From: a virus
Virus record (IMG/VR): IMGVR_UViG_3300033182_000769
Location: 62,001-126,000 of that record
Direction: 5' to 3' (one strand)
Length of the DNA stretch: 64,000 bases
The notes below the pieces were generated by a model that made no database searches, was not told where the DNA came from, and saw only the letters and a list, made by a program, of their open reading frames with translations. Below, one piece after another: positions 17,278 to 27,800 of this stretch (position 1 is the first letter of the stretch; the number at the start of each line of letters is the position of its first letter). Position numbers and translations under genes: made by a program.

Positions 17278-17376
17278 GTTATAAGATTTGACCGTCTATA
17301 ACAAAATAAACTGTGGTAAACCAGCAAAGAGCTTCGGCTGAAAATTCGGTTATCGGTGAAACACCGTGGATAAGGA
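17278..17376 (+). ncRNA. Structured 5' leader with several hairpins
   Basis: GTTATA/TATAAC forms one stem around a 13-nt loop (17278-17302). AGC-TTCG-GCT forms a UUCG tetraloop hairpin (about 17330-17339), and CGGTG-AAA-CACCG forms a third (about 17354-17366) just ahead of AAGGAG. No ORF of note lies inside. It resembles in arrangement the leader at 12585, though the sequences differ. Confidence 0.4.
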
Positions 17377-17382
17377 GAGCGC

Positions 17383-18435
17383 ATGGCTGTAGGTCGCATT
17401 AGTGGTCCGCTCTTAAAAGCAAACCTCATTCGTGATGGGGTTAATCTCGCTTTTGAGACTGATCTGCTATACTTAGATGTAAACAACAATCGCATCGGCG
17501 TTAATAAAGTCGCTCCGACGACAGATTTAGACGTCAACGGCACCACACGTTCAACTGATCTTTTAGTCCATAATCAAATCAATGTAGGCGATCTACATAT
17601 TACCGGTAACACTATTAGTAGTGACACTAATACAATATCTTTCCAACCATCGGGCGGTGATCCTACAGTTTATCATTCAAGATTGCATATTGATGACTTT
17701 GAGCTTCAAGGCAATACTATTTCGACTACAGTTTCAAGTTCAAACATTGAACTTAGACCAAACGGGTCAGGAACTATTGAATTAATTAATGACACTTATG
17801 TTACTGGTGACTTATTTGTTTCCGGTAATGTTAACTCAGGTGGAAATGTTGTAATTGGTGGCGATATTGTTATTGGTGATTCGCTTACTGATTCTATAGA
17901 AATTAACGCCAGCATACAAAGTGATCTAATCCCTGAAACCGATAACACATACGATATTGGTTCTGTAACCCATCGTTGGAGAAGTGTGTATGCAGATAAC
18001 GTATATGCAGATAATTTAACACTTCCTACACTTGACATTGGGGATTTAGTTTTTAGAAATAACGAAATTACAACCACTCCAGGTAATGATGTTTACATCG
18101 ACGGTAACGGAACTGGCGGTGTAAGATTAGGAAACTTTCGCTTTGCTGACAATAAAATTACAAACGTTGTTAGTAACGCAATTACAGAAATTGCACAAAC
18201 AGGAACAGGATATTTTAAAATCCAAGGAACAAACGGGTTTGTTCCTCCTGTAGGGTCAACAGCAGAACGTCCAACGTCATACGCAGTTTTAGGTATGACA
18301 CGATACAACACAAATTCTAAATCTTTAGAAGTATGGGACGGGCTTACATGGGCATCTCCAGCAGGTGCGTCAGGTGCTGTTAGTGAAACAGATGCAAACG
18401 AGATTTCGGCAATTTTCTCGTTAATGTTAGGATAA
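17383..18435 (+). CDS. Tail fibre protein, paralogue of the 15162 gene
   Basis: This 350-residue protein has the shared VGRISGPLLKANLIRDGVNL N-terminus and a C-terminal AIFSLMLG. The middle is a beta-helical shaft of short repeats (TDLLVHNQINVGDLHITGN and similar). The MTRYNTNSKSLEVWDGLTW module precedes the end. It is half the length of its paralogue and lacks the N-terminal sandwich domain. It is preceded by a structured leader and strong GGAGAGC. It is probably a second fibre subunit attaching at the same or an equivalent site. Confidence 0.65.
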   Translation: MAVGRISGPLLKANLIRDGVNLAFETDLLYLDVNNNRIGVNKVAPTTDLDVNGTTRSTDLLVHNQINVGDLHITGNTISSDTNTISFQPSGGDPTVYHSRLHIDDFELQGNTISTTVSSSNIELRPNGSGTIELINDTYVTGDLFVSGNVNSGGNVVIGGDIVIGDSLTDSIEINASIQSDLIPETDNTYDIGSVTHRWRSVYADNVYADNLTLPTLDIGDLVFRNNEITTTPGNDVYIDGNGTGGVRLGNFRFADNKITNVVSNAITEIAQTGTGYFKIQGTNGFVPPVGSTAERPTSYAVLGMTRYNTNSKSLEVWDGLTWASPAGASGAVSETDANEISAIFSLMLG

Positions 18436-18442
18436 GAGAACT

Positions 18443-18775
18443 ATGCCTACAGTATTTAAAAATATTACAGCAACACAAGTTGGAACTACCCCGGTAGACG
18501 TACTACAGATTGAACCTGGTGTCCGTGCTACTGTAATTGGTTGCAACTTAGCAAATACAACAACATTCGATACAGTTAATGTAAATGTTTTTGTTGTTGA
18601 CGAAAATAGTACAGCGGCACTATATGGCAGGAATGTTATTTTGCCGCCAAATACATCAATGAAACTAATTACCGCCGGTGAGAAATTAATTCTTCCGGAA
18701 ACTGCGGGTCTGCGTATTGTATCAAACGTAGATGACAGTTTAGACGTTGTTGTAAGTTACGTTGAGATTTCATAA
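18443..18775 (+). CDS. Small beta-sandwich fibre-associated protein, copy 2
   Basis: This 110-residue protein has the ATVIGCNLANTTTFDTVNVN segment and an LITAGEKLILPETAGLRIV turn and strand that align by eye with the proteins at 14190 and 33601. It starts 7 nt after the fibre gene. It is probably an adaptor or decoration for the fibre encoded before it. Confidence 0.55.
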   Translation: MPTVFKNITATQVGTTPVDVLQIEPGVRATVIGCNLANTTTFDTVNVNVFVVDENSTAALYGRNVILPPNTSMKLITAGEKLILPETAGLRIVSNVDDSLDVVVSYVEIS

Positions 18776-18786
18776 GGAGAGCGACT

Positions 18787-19149
18787 ATGTCTACATACTA
18801 CTTAGGAAGAACACCAAGCGAAATTTTAGGAGATAGTCCTCAGTATTTTTATGCATTACGCAGAAATAAAGACGGTGAATTATTTTTTGTAAGAAGTGAT
18901 CAGTTAGTAGATAACGACACTATTGAATTAAACGCTCCTGGTGCACCAAAAGATAACTTTGAAGACTTTGAACCAGGAGTTGACTTCTTAGAAGGCATTG
19001 ATGATGATCATGTTGTTCAACATAAAAATATGATTTATCCACAATATCGTTGGGATAACAGAGCAATGCTATATTATGTTGATGACGAAGGTCGATTAGT
19101 ACAACGCATCAACCAAGGTTATGATTACCCTGATGGGGTTTCGAGTTAA
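18787..19149 (+). CDS. Small conserved virion protein candidate
   Basis: This 120-residue acidic, aromatic-rich protein has an LGRTPSEILGDSPQYFYALR start and a YPQYRWDNRAMLYYVDDEGR C-terminal motif. It is located directly before the giant fibre gene with a GGAGAGCG site. It may connect fibre to baseplate. I do not recognise a named family. Confidence 0.5.
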   Translation: MSTYYLGRTPSEILGDSPQYFYALRRNKDGELFFVRSDQLVDNDTIELNAPGAPKDNFEDFEPGVDFLEGIDDDHVVQHKNMIYPQYRWDNRAMLYYVDDEGRLVQRINQGYDYPDGVSS

Positions 19150-19163
19150 AACGGAAATAGAAA

Positions 19164-22100
19164 ATGGCAGAATTTAAGATAAGTCGAATTAGATATACCT
19201 GGAAAGGTGCATGGAACACCTCTACGGCATATATCGCAGACGATGTCGTTAGATTCGGTGGCAGCACTTGGGTGTGTATGAGAAATCATATTTCTTCTAC
19301 ATTCCAAGGAGACCAAGAATTTTTAGCGAATCCACAAGATACTGATTACAGTCCAGCATGGTTTAAAATGATGGACGGCTATGCATTTGTAGGTAACTGG
19401 GAAGAAGACACACTTTACAGTCCGGGCGATGTAGCATTATACGGCGGTAGACTTTATGTTTGTACAGAAAGTCACACTTCAAATATTACCTTTGAAGAAA
19501 ATAATCTTAAATGGTTTGTGTTTACAAACTTGCATAATTGGGTTAACGATTGGGCTGCTGAAACAAGATACGGTATTGGCGATTTAGCAAAGTATGGCGG
19601 CGTTGTTTATAGATGTATTCTCGAGCACACATCAGCAGATGTTGCAGGCGGATTAGAAGAAAACCAGTTAAATTGGTCTGCTTATTATAGCGGTATTGAA
19701 TTTGTAGGTGCATGGACAGCAGACGAGAGATATCGCCCAGACGATTTAGTAAAATATGGCGGTAGTATACTACGTTGTGTTTCTGGACACACTGCAACTA
19801 CTTTTGAACCGTCAGCATTTATTACAGAATTTCCTGGATTTAAATTCCAAGGAGAGTGGGATGTAGCAGAATTTTATGCTGTTGGAGATATTGTAAGACA
19901 CGGCGGATACCTATATAAATCTATTTCAAATAATACAGGCGAAACTCCAGACAATTTAAATTACGGCGATAATACTAACTGGCAATTTTTATCAAAAGCA
20001 ATTAACTTCCGCGGTGCATATGATAAAGACACAGCATACCACACTGGTGATTTAGTTAGACGCGGCGGAACTTTATACGTTGCATTAACAGATAGAACAC
20101 CTGATGGAAGTTCTATCGATTATTTAAACACGTCGGATTGGAAAGAAGTTGCACCAGGTGTTAACTGGAAAAATGGATGGAAAGTTGACGAGCTGTATGG
20201 CCCGGGTGACGTTGTAAATTATAGAGGCGTAACATGGGCTTGTAATTACGGACACGTTGCAAGTTATCAAAACTTCCCATCAGACGATAACGGTTCTGGA
20301 AACAATTACTGGGATAGAGTTGTTGACACTGGTATTCCAGCAGGTTTATCAAACCGAGGCGATTTATTAACATACGATTTCTTTAGAGAAGACATCGGCG
20401 ATGAAAGTTCTTTAGGTGTTACTCGTGTAGCCGTTGGTCAAAATACAGAATATCTTACAATTGATGATCAAGATAGTTTAACTTATTCTACATGGGGCAA
20501 CAATGAGAAATTTATTCATGTTGCACCAAATGGTATTGATAGTACAGACGATCCTGAGCAAGGTAAAAACTGGAATAAACCATTTAAAACTATTCAATTT
20601 GCTGCACAAGAAATTGAAAGTTGGGGCGAAGCAGGATGGCATACCACCATTAACTTAAGAACTGGTATGTATCACGAGGTACTTCCAATTGTACTACCTG
20701 AAAAAGTTTCAATTGTAGGCGACGAACTGCGCGGTGTTCAAGTCGCACCAATGCCGGCAGTTGCTGAATTGGCGAACGATTTAAGTTACTCGACTGCTGC
20801 ATTAGAACATATTTCGTCACTCTTACCGGCATTAATGAAAGGAGAAACTGTTAATCCTACTCCGGGAAATACAGCGGTACTTCCGCCGTTAGTATCAACA
20901 GTCGAAGAAGAAGTTACAGTTGAAGTCGGCGGCGAAATTATAGTAGAGACACAAATAAGCACTACTTTCTACTTCGCTACTGATGAAACTATTAATTTTG
21001 TTCAAGGATTAATTGATGACATAATTGCTTACGCAACTTATTACATCGATGGCACTGGAAATCTTCCAACAATGACTGGTTCAAATAACACCAGAACCGA
21101 TGGTTATTACGGTGAAGGACAGGAATGGCCCGATAGTATTCAAATTTTACATTTGTTAAAAACTTGGATTGCTGAAGAGGCAAGCGCATTCATTGCGTAC
21201 ACATTCCCAGATTATGAATTTAATCCAGATCGTTGTAAAAGAGATATGCGCAAGTACGTCGAGGCGTGGACATATGATGTTGATTGGAATGGAAACTATA
21301 AATCGTTAGTCGCTGCACGTTTATATAAAAATGCAGTGTTGGGTTCAGAAACAGAAGATATGTTCTATATGCGTAACTCAACAGGTCTTCGTAATATGAC
21401 GCTAACAGGATTATCTGGTACGTTGAGCCCCCCAGCAGTTAACGAATTATATCGTAGACCAACAGGTGGAGCATTTACTTCACTTGATCCAGGCTGGGGA
21501 CCAGATGACGAGAAAGTATGGATTCATACACGTTCTCCGTTTATGTCGAACGTTACAACATTTGGTGAAAACTGTACAGGTCAAAAAGTTGATGGTTCGT
21601 TACACAACGGCGGTTATAAGTCATTTGTATCAAACGACTACACACAGATTATTTCAGACGGTATTGGTGCGTGGATTACTAACAGTGGTAGAGCAGAGCT
21701 TGTATCTGTGTTTACTTACTATGCGCAAATTGGTATGTTCTCAGAGAACGGTGGTATTATTCGTGCTACAAACGGTAACTCATCATACGGTGATTACGGA
21801 GCAATTGCAGAAGGTAACGATCCAGAAGAAACACCACGTTACGGCACAGTTAATGGTAGAACACAGCAAGCACAAGTTGCCGCTGCGTTTGCTGGTGAGA
21901 TTAACGACTACATTCTTATTTTAGAATATAGCAATGCTGGACAAGAGTACACTCGAGCAGGATACAATTTTGTTGGATCTGGCTATAATGCACAAGCAGT
22001 ACAAGAAGAATTTAGAGATAACGCAATTTTTGAAATTCAAGTTAAGAACGCCCCGGGTCTTGAAGGTAACTTACCAGGTGGTTCTAACTATTCATTAATT

Positions 22101-24800
22101 GGTAACAATGCGCAAACTGGTAATTCTACAGGTATTACAATTGCGTCAAACGATGATCACACAGAAGAAGAATTATTAGGTTTAAGAATACTTATTACAT
22201 CGGGTGACGGTACTGGACAATACGGATACGTTACAGCATACAATCCATTAACAAAGAGGGTTGAAGTATCAAGAGAATCAGACGATAGACCAGGCTGGGA
22301 TCATGTTATCCCAGGAACACCTCCAGTTGCATCAATGACAACAAATGCAACTTATAAATTTGAACCAAGATTAGAATTCGAAAAGCCACCATTTAGTGCA
22401 AACAGCGCAGACATGGTTATTGGCGCACAATGGCATAGTCTTGCTTACGGTGAAACTTATGAAGTTTATAACGGCGTACAAGGTTCAGAAGGTGAAGGCG
22501 AAACTATTGATATTATTCCTTACGTAGCAACATGGAATGTTGTTAAAAATGGACGCAACTATGAAGTTGAAATGTTACAAGGTGGCGCAGGATACGAAGC
22601 AGGACAAACTGTAACTATCCTTGCTGCTCAAGTAGGCGGCCAAGATAACGAAAACGACATTACAATTACTGTTTTATCAGTGTCGGACGATAGTACAAAT
22701 TCTATTATGACTTTTGCACACAACGGCGTTGCTCAGAGCGGCCGTTGGGTTGCTATGCCTGCTGTAAGTGATAAAACAGTTTCAGCAATTGACGGAGAGC
22801 AATGGGTTGAGAATAGTTTACCATCGGCTGGTAAGTGGTATGTTACTTCCGGAACTGTTCCAAATGGACAAAACGGAGAGACTAAACCGATTTTTGTTGC
22901 TGTTAAAAACAACAGTTCGCAATCAACATATAGTTATGATGGCAAAACATGGGTAGAAAAAACATTACCTGCTGCAAGACAATGGGTAGGGATTACATAC
23001 GGTAACGGTGTATTTTTAGCAATATCTCAAAACCTAAACGCAGGAGCATACTCTACAAATGGTTTGAACTGGACGGAAGTTAATTTACCAGATTCAGTAG
23101 ACTCAACTATTGCTGAATGGGTCGATGTTACATACGGTCAAGGCAAGTTTGTTGCATTAGCAAGCAGTGATAACCAGGTTGGTGTTGGTACATATAATGC
23201 AGACACAGATACGTGGACTTGGACTGCGTATGTTATGGACTCTGTTGCAGATTCATCGCAATTAAATTGGATTAGTATTGCATACGGTAACAATAGATTT
23301 GTTGCTATCTCTAATGATGGTAACATTTCATATAGTTTTGACGCAATCGATTGGATGGATCCAACTATGATGGCTGCCGGTTACGACGGAATGCCAACAC
23401 AGGACGGTTCGACATTACACGAATGGCGTCAAATTAGATACGGACAAGGTCTGTTTATGGCTGTTGGTAATACAGCAGGACGAACTGTTGGAGCAGATCC
23501 TACTATAGGACCTACTACGTGGATTGTTACTTCTGAAGACGGTCTTGTATGGGAAGGCCACGATATGCCAGTAGAAGGCTCGTGGGGCGCTTGCGCATTT
23601 GGTAATCCAGATATTTCATTAGGCGATAGTACTATTTCGAATAGCACACCTATGTGGGTAATCACACCAGACGATAACGGTTACATAAGTTGCACTGTCA
23701 AATACGGTAAACGTGCTCAAGGTAGAATGATGGTTACCACTGGACGTATTACAGACGTTAGAATTTGGGATCCAGGCTCAGGATATAGTGATCCTCCTGC
23801 TTATACCATTACAGATCCTGTTAACACACTTGATGCATATCTTGAAACACGTATCGGCGACGGCGTATTGTGTCAACCAAGTTGGGTTAACAGAGGTACA
23901 AACTATAAAACAAGCTCTACAACAGTTACCGCATACGGTGATGGTTATGCTGACCAAATCACTATCGGACAATTTGTTACAATTGACGGCTTGACAGTAT
24001 TACCTGGACCAGGTGCACAGTTCCGCTTTAGAGGTGAAACAGACTACTTTACAGTTGCTACTGTTGAACTTGATCAACAAAATCCAGACGGTACGTTCAC
24101 AGGTTACTTCAGAGTAGGTCCAAAGTTCTCAGTAGATTATAATTTAGAGCACGGAACTGAAGTTGAAATACGAGAGCAGTATTCACAGGTGCGTATCACA
24201 GGACACGACTTCCTTGATGTTGGTACTGGTAACTTTATACAAACAAACTATCCAGAGTTGTACACAAGTGCTTCTTTCTATCAAGCAGCACCAGAAAACG
24301 AAGTATATGAAGCAAATGGTGGTCGTGTATTCTACACAAGTACAGACCAAGATGGTAACTTTAGAACTGGTGAGTTGTTTGCTGTAGAACAAGCAACGGG
24401 TATTGTTACTATTAGTGCTGACTTCTTTGACTTAGACGGTTTGACAGAGTTAGCACTTGGTGGTGTTAGACTTGGCGGATCTGGTGCTGTTATTAGAGAG
24501 TTCTCAACTGATAGCGCATTTACAGCAGATTCAAATAACGTAGTTCCAACTCAACGTGCAATCAAAGCATACTTGCAGAATAGATTAAACGTTGGCGGTT
24601 CGGACTTGTTAACAGCGAGCTTTATCGCTGGTACAATATTAGTTGGTCCTAATCAAATTAAGAACTCGGCGAGCTTAAAAGTTAAGTTCCCAGTTAAAGT
24701 TAATATAGAAGGCGCTGAAGCAGGAATTAGAGGCAGCATACTTGCACAGAATATGTTCTACTACTCATTTGGTAGACAAACAGGTAAATTGGGGATATAA
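19164..24800 (+). CDS. Giant tail fibre/adhesin with CBM repeats, beta-helix and BNR-like repeats (1878 aa)
   Basis: Domains in order: seven modules of the W-x-G-x-W...GD-x-V-x-x-G-G type (about residues 10-375), resembling carbohydrate-binding family 5/12 modules; a short RGDLLTYDF linker; the start of a right-handed beta-helix (about 445, HVAPNGIDSTDDPEQGKNWN); one helical C-x-R-D module (Cys691); more helix strands (YMRNSTGLRNMTLTGLSG); a sialidase/BNR-like repeat zone (about 1190-1490, units ending W-x-x-I/V-x-Y-G-x-G-x-F-V/L-A); and a shared C-terminal domain (VFYTSTDQDGNFRTGELF). It probably binds host surface glycan. No hydrolase active site was identified. It is a paralogue of the next gene. 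Confidence 0.75.
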   Translation: MAEFKISRIRYTWKGAWNTSTAYIADDVVRFGGSTWVCMRNHISSTFQGDQEFLANPQDTDYSPAWFKMMDGYAFVGNWEEDTLYSPGDVALYGGRLYVCTESHTSNITFEENNLKWFVFTNLHNWVNDWAAETRYGIGDLAKYGGVVYRCILEHTSADVAGGLEENQLNWSAYYSGIEFVGAWTADERYRPDDLVKYGGSILRCVSGHTATTFEPSAFITEFPGFKFQGEWDVAEFYAVGDIVRHGGYLYKSISNNTGETPDNLNYGDNTNWQFLSKAINFRGAYDKDTAYHTGDLVRRGGTLYVALTDRTPDGSSIDYLNTSDWKEVAPGVNWKNGWKVDELYGPGDVVNYRGVTWACNYGHVASYQNFPSDDNGSGNNYWDRVVDTGIPAGLSNRGDLLTYDFFREDIGDESSLGVTRVAVGQNTEYLTIDDQDSLTYSTWGNNEKFIHVAPNGIDSTDDPEQGKNWNKPFKTIQFAAQEIESWGEAGWHTTINLRTGMYHEVLPIVLPEKVSIVGDELRGVQVAPMPAVAELANDLSYSTAALEHISSLLPALMKGETVNPTPGNTAVLPPLVSTVEEEVTVEVGGEIIVETQISTTFYFATDETINFVQGLIDDIIAYATYYIDGTGNLPTMTGSNNTRTDGYYGEGQEWPDSIQILHLLKTWIAEEASAFIAYTFPDYEFNPDRCKRDMRKYVEAWTYDVDWNGNYKSLVAARLYKNAVLGSETEDMFYMRNSTGLRNMTLTGLSGTLSPPAVNELYRRPTGGAFTSLDPGWGPDDEKVWIHTRSPFMSNVTTFGENCTGQKVDGSLHNGGYKSFVSNDYTQIISDGIGAWITNSGRAELVSVFTYYAQIGMFSENGGIIRATNGNSSYGDYGAIAEGNDPEETPRYGTVNGRTQQAQVAAAFAGEINDYILILEYSNAGQEYTRAGYNFVGSGYNAQAVQEEFRDNAIFEIQVKNAPGLEGNLPGGSNYSLIGNNAQTGNSTGITIASNDDHTEEELLGLRILITSGDGTGQYGYVTAYNPLTKRVEVSRESDDRPGWDHVIPGTPPVASMTTNATYKFEPRLEFEKPPFSANSADMVIGAQWHSLAYGETYEVYNGVQGSEGEGETIDIIPYVATWNVVKNGRNYEVEMLQGGAGYEAGQTVTILAAQVGGQDNENDITITVLSVSDDSTNSIMTFAHNGVAQSGRWVAMPAVSDKTVSAIDGEQWVENSLPSAGKWYVTSGTVPNGQNGETKPIFVAVKNNSSQSTYSYDGKTWVEKTLPAARQWVGITYGNGVFLAISQNLNAGAYSTNGLNWTEVNLPDSVDSTIAEWVDVTYGQGKFVALASSDNQVGVGTYNADTDTWTWTAYVMDSVADSSQLNWISIAYGNNRFVAISNDGNISYSFDAIDWMDPTMMAAGYDGMPTQDGSTLHEWRQIRYGQGLFMAVGNTAGRTVGADPTIGPTTWIVTSEDGLVWEGHDMPVEGSWGACAFGNPDISLGDSTISNSTPMWVITPDDNGYISCTVKYGKRAQGRMMVTTGRITDVRIWDPGSGYSDPPAYTITDPVNTLDAYLETRIGDGVLCQPSWVNRGTNYKTSSTTVTAYGDGYADQITIGQFVTIDGLTVLPGPGAQFRFRGETDYFTVATVELDQQNPDGTFTGYFRVGPKFSVDYNLEHGTEVEIREQYSQVRITGHDFLDVGTGNFIQTNYPELYTSASFYQAAPENEVYEANGGRVFYTSTDQDGNFRTGELFAVEQATGIVTISADFFDLDGLTELALGGVRLGGSGAVIREFSTDSAFTADSNNVVPTQRAIKAYLQNRLNVGGSDLLTASFIAGTILVGPNQIKNSASLKVKFPVKVNIEGAEAGIRGSILAQNMFYYSFGRQTGKLGI

Positions 24801-24809
24801 AAAATGGGT

Positions 24810-24817
24810 GATAAATA
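24810..24817 (+). promoter_or_regulatory. Late promoter GATAAATA
   Basis: It lies between the two giant fibre genes, 29 nt before the ATG at 24847, which has GGAGTAAACA as ribosome site. Confidence 0.65.
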
Positions 24818-24846
24818 CACTGACTTCATGTTAATCGGAGTAAACA

Positions 24847-27800
24847 ATGGCAGAGTTTAAACTTGGAAGAATTAGATTTGTGTGGAAAGGTCCTTGGACC
24901 GGAGCCACAACTTACTACGTAGACGACGTTGTTCGTTACGGGGGTAAGACATTTATATGTGTTGACGGACACACGTCAGACGCCGACTTTAATGTTGACT
25001 TAAACTACAATCCAACTAAATGGAATCAAATGTCGGACGGTCATGAATGGAAAGGTCCTTGGCAGACAAACACATTTTATAAAATAAATGACGTGGTAAA
25101 ATATGGCGGTTTGTTATATATTGCAAATACTGCTCACACATCAGCATTGACAGATGCACTTGGCTTAGAAGCAAACCAAGCACACTGGACGCTTTATGCA
25201 GAAGGTCTCGAATGGAAAGGCAACTGGGCTACAAACACACGTTATAAATTAAATGACCAAGTACGCTATGGTGGTTATACTTACGTTTGTAACACAGGGC
25301 ATACTTCTGCTGTTACCACTGCCAATGGCTTAGAAGCAGATCAAGGTAAATGGGACTCATTTAACGAAGGTTTGCAATACAAAGGTGCATGGACTACTGC
25401 CACAAGATATAAATTAAATGATGTTGTTAAATACGGCTCATCAGTTTATATTTGTACAACCCCACATACTTCCGATGCATCAACCTTCTTAACAGATACT
25501 GCAAACTGGGCAGTTATGGTTGAAGGTGCCGAGTTTGAAACCACTGATTGGAGTGATGCAAGTGTAACTTACCAATTAGGTGATATTGTACGCTACGGTG
25601 GTAATCAGTACGTTTGTGTTCAATCACACGTTTCGGATTCTACTTCACCTGCTGCAGGTGGTGCAAATTGGACCGTAATGTCCTACGGCTTACGTTATCA
25701 AAACGACTGGGCTAATAATGTTTCATACAAACCAGGCGAAGTTGTAAGTGTAAATGGTTTAACTTATCTTGCTAAACAAGATTCGCCAACAACTACTATT
25801 ACAGTTACAGCGTCAAGCTCAGTTAACAACCGTTTAACTTATTCAGGAAGTACTGTTATTGCAGACGGTATGAGTATTCGCTTTACTGGTACTACGTTTG
25901 GCGGTATTATGTCAGGCGCAAAATACTATGTTAAACAGGTTATTTCACCAACCGAATTAACAATTACTACAGAGTTCGGCGGCGCTGTTAAAACATTAAC
26001 AACAGCATCGGGCTCAATGACTGGTACTTCATCGTTTGAACCACCACACGCAACTTACTGGACCGCATTAACACACGGCATGAAGTGGGCAGGTGAATGG
26101 ATGGATGACACCGAATATGAGATCGGTGACATTATTAGATTTGGATCTAATGCATACGTTTGTGTAGGTGGACACCGCTCAGAAGCAGACGACGGATCAT
26201 CTATTGGACCATTGGGCGGCGGCACAGCAAATTCTCGCCCAGACCAAGATGCAACTGGTGATTATTGGAACGTTCTTGCAATTGGTAACGAAACTGAGGT
26301 ATTAACTACACGTGGTGACATGGTTTACTACGGTGGTGCAGGTCCTACTCGTTTACCAGTAGGCATTGAAGGCCAAGTACTTGTTTCAGATGGCACAGAT
26401 CCAGTATGGACTTCATTAGGCCATGTAAATCATGTTTATTACGTTTCTCCATTAGGTAAGGATGGACACTATCCTGTTAACGGTGGAACTATTGACAGAC
26501 CGTGGAAAACTATTAGACACGCTTGTCAAGAAATTGAAAGAGGCTGTCGCAATCCAAACGCAGCAAAACTATTAGAAATGAACAGAGTATTCATTCAGCG
26601 AGAAGTGACTGAATGGATCCAATATCAAATTGCTAATGCTCCGGCTGGCGGCGATTGGGAAAACTTTGTATACGACGATTTCAAATGCGAAAGAGACACA
26701 GGCTTTATTGTTGATAGAGTTATCTGGGACTTAACGCATGGCGGTAACTTAAAAATGAGAGCTGCTGCCCAAACTTACTTAAATCAGTTAGCAAACGGTC
26801 CTTACTCAACAGAAGAGTTTGGCACAGGCGAATATACTAAGTTGAGTGAGCAAGGTGCACACGATGTTTTAGCATTTAACTATATGTTAGAGGTTGTTGC
26901 ATCGGTACTTGCTAATGAAGCACCTGCTACTGTATATCAAACAGTAAACGGTGACAACTCAACAGCAACAGTTGATCAGTGGATCAACACCGAGTATCAA
27001 GCAGAGAACGTAATGGCTGAGATTACGTCGTTGGTTGGTATTGTTACTACAGCATTAACAGACGGAACTATTCCTGCACGTTATGTTCCAAACGCAACAT
27101 TATATGTTAAAAGTGGAACATATCATGAAACATTACCAATCATTGTTCCCGCAGAAGTTGCACTTGTCGGTGATGAGACACGTTCAGTACACATTGCTCC
27201 GGCAGATAGTTTAGTAGATATTTCAGATGCTTATTATTCAAGTGCAAACTTAGATAGATTAGCAGAAGTTGTTTCAGATGTTGTACAAGGTAATGCGGTT
27301 ACTCCTACTACAGGTAACACTGAAGCACAACACATAGAGTGGCCATTTGGCGGCGCTGATCAAGCAGCAGTTGGTACCAAGTTAGCTCGTACTATGAAGT
27401 ACGATATGGATAATAGATTAAATCTTACACACAGTTTTGATTATCCTAATCCACCTGGATATAACTTCTCTTACATGGCCGGATACGGTGATGCAAGAGA
27501 GTTGTTAATGAAGAATAGAACATTCTTCAAACACGAAGTTAAGCAATATATTGATAACAATTACCCACTTCTAAAGTATAGCAGAACTAAGTGTCTACGA
27601 GATGTAGGACATATTACTGATGCAATTATGTATGATTTAACATACGGCGGTAACGCACAATCTGTTGTAGCAGGTTTGGCTTACTATGAAGGAGTTGGTA
27701 GCGATTTATATATCGATAGCACTGAAAAATTAGCAACCATTGCGTCATATGAATATTTAAGAAGCATGATGGAAGATGTAGTTGCTAATACTCCTATCGT

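Noticed and set aside
17262-17283. Sigma70 promoter TTGACA...TATAAG
   Set aside because: The spacer is only about 13 bp and the region overlaps a CATAAATA late octamer, which explains the sequence better.
24847-26200. DNA repeats or CRISPR-like array in the giant fibres
   Set aside because: Periodicity is at protein level (W-x-G-x-W modules) with diverged DNA and no identical repeats or spacers.
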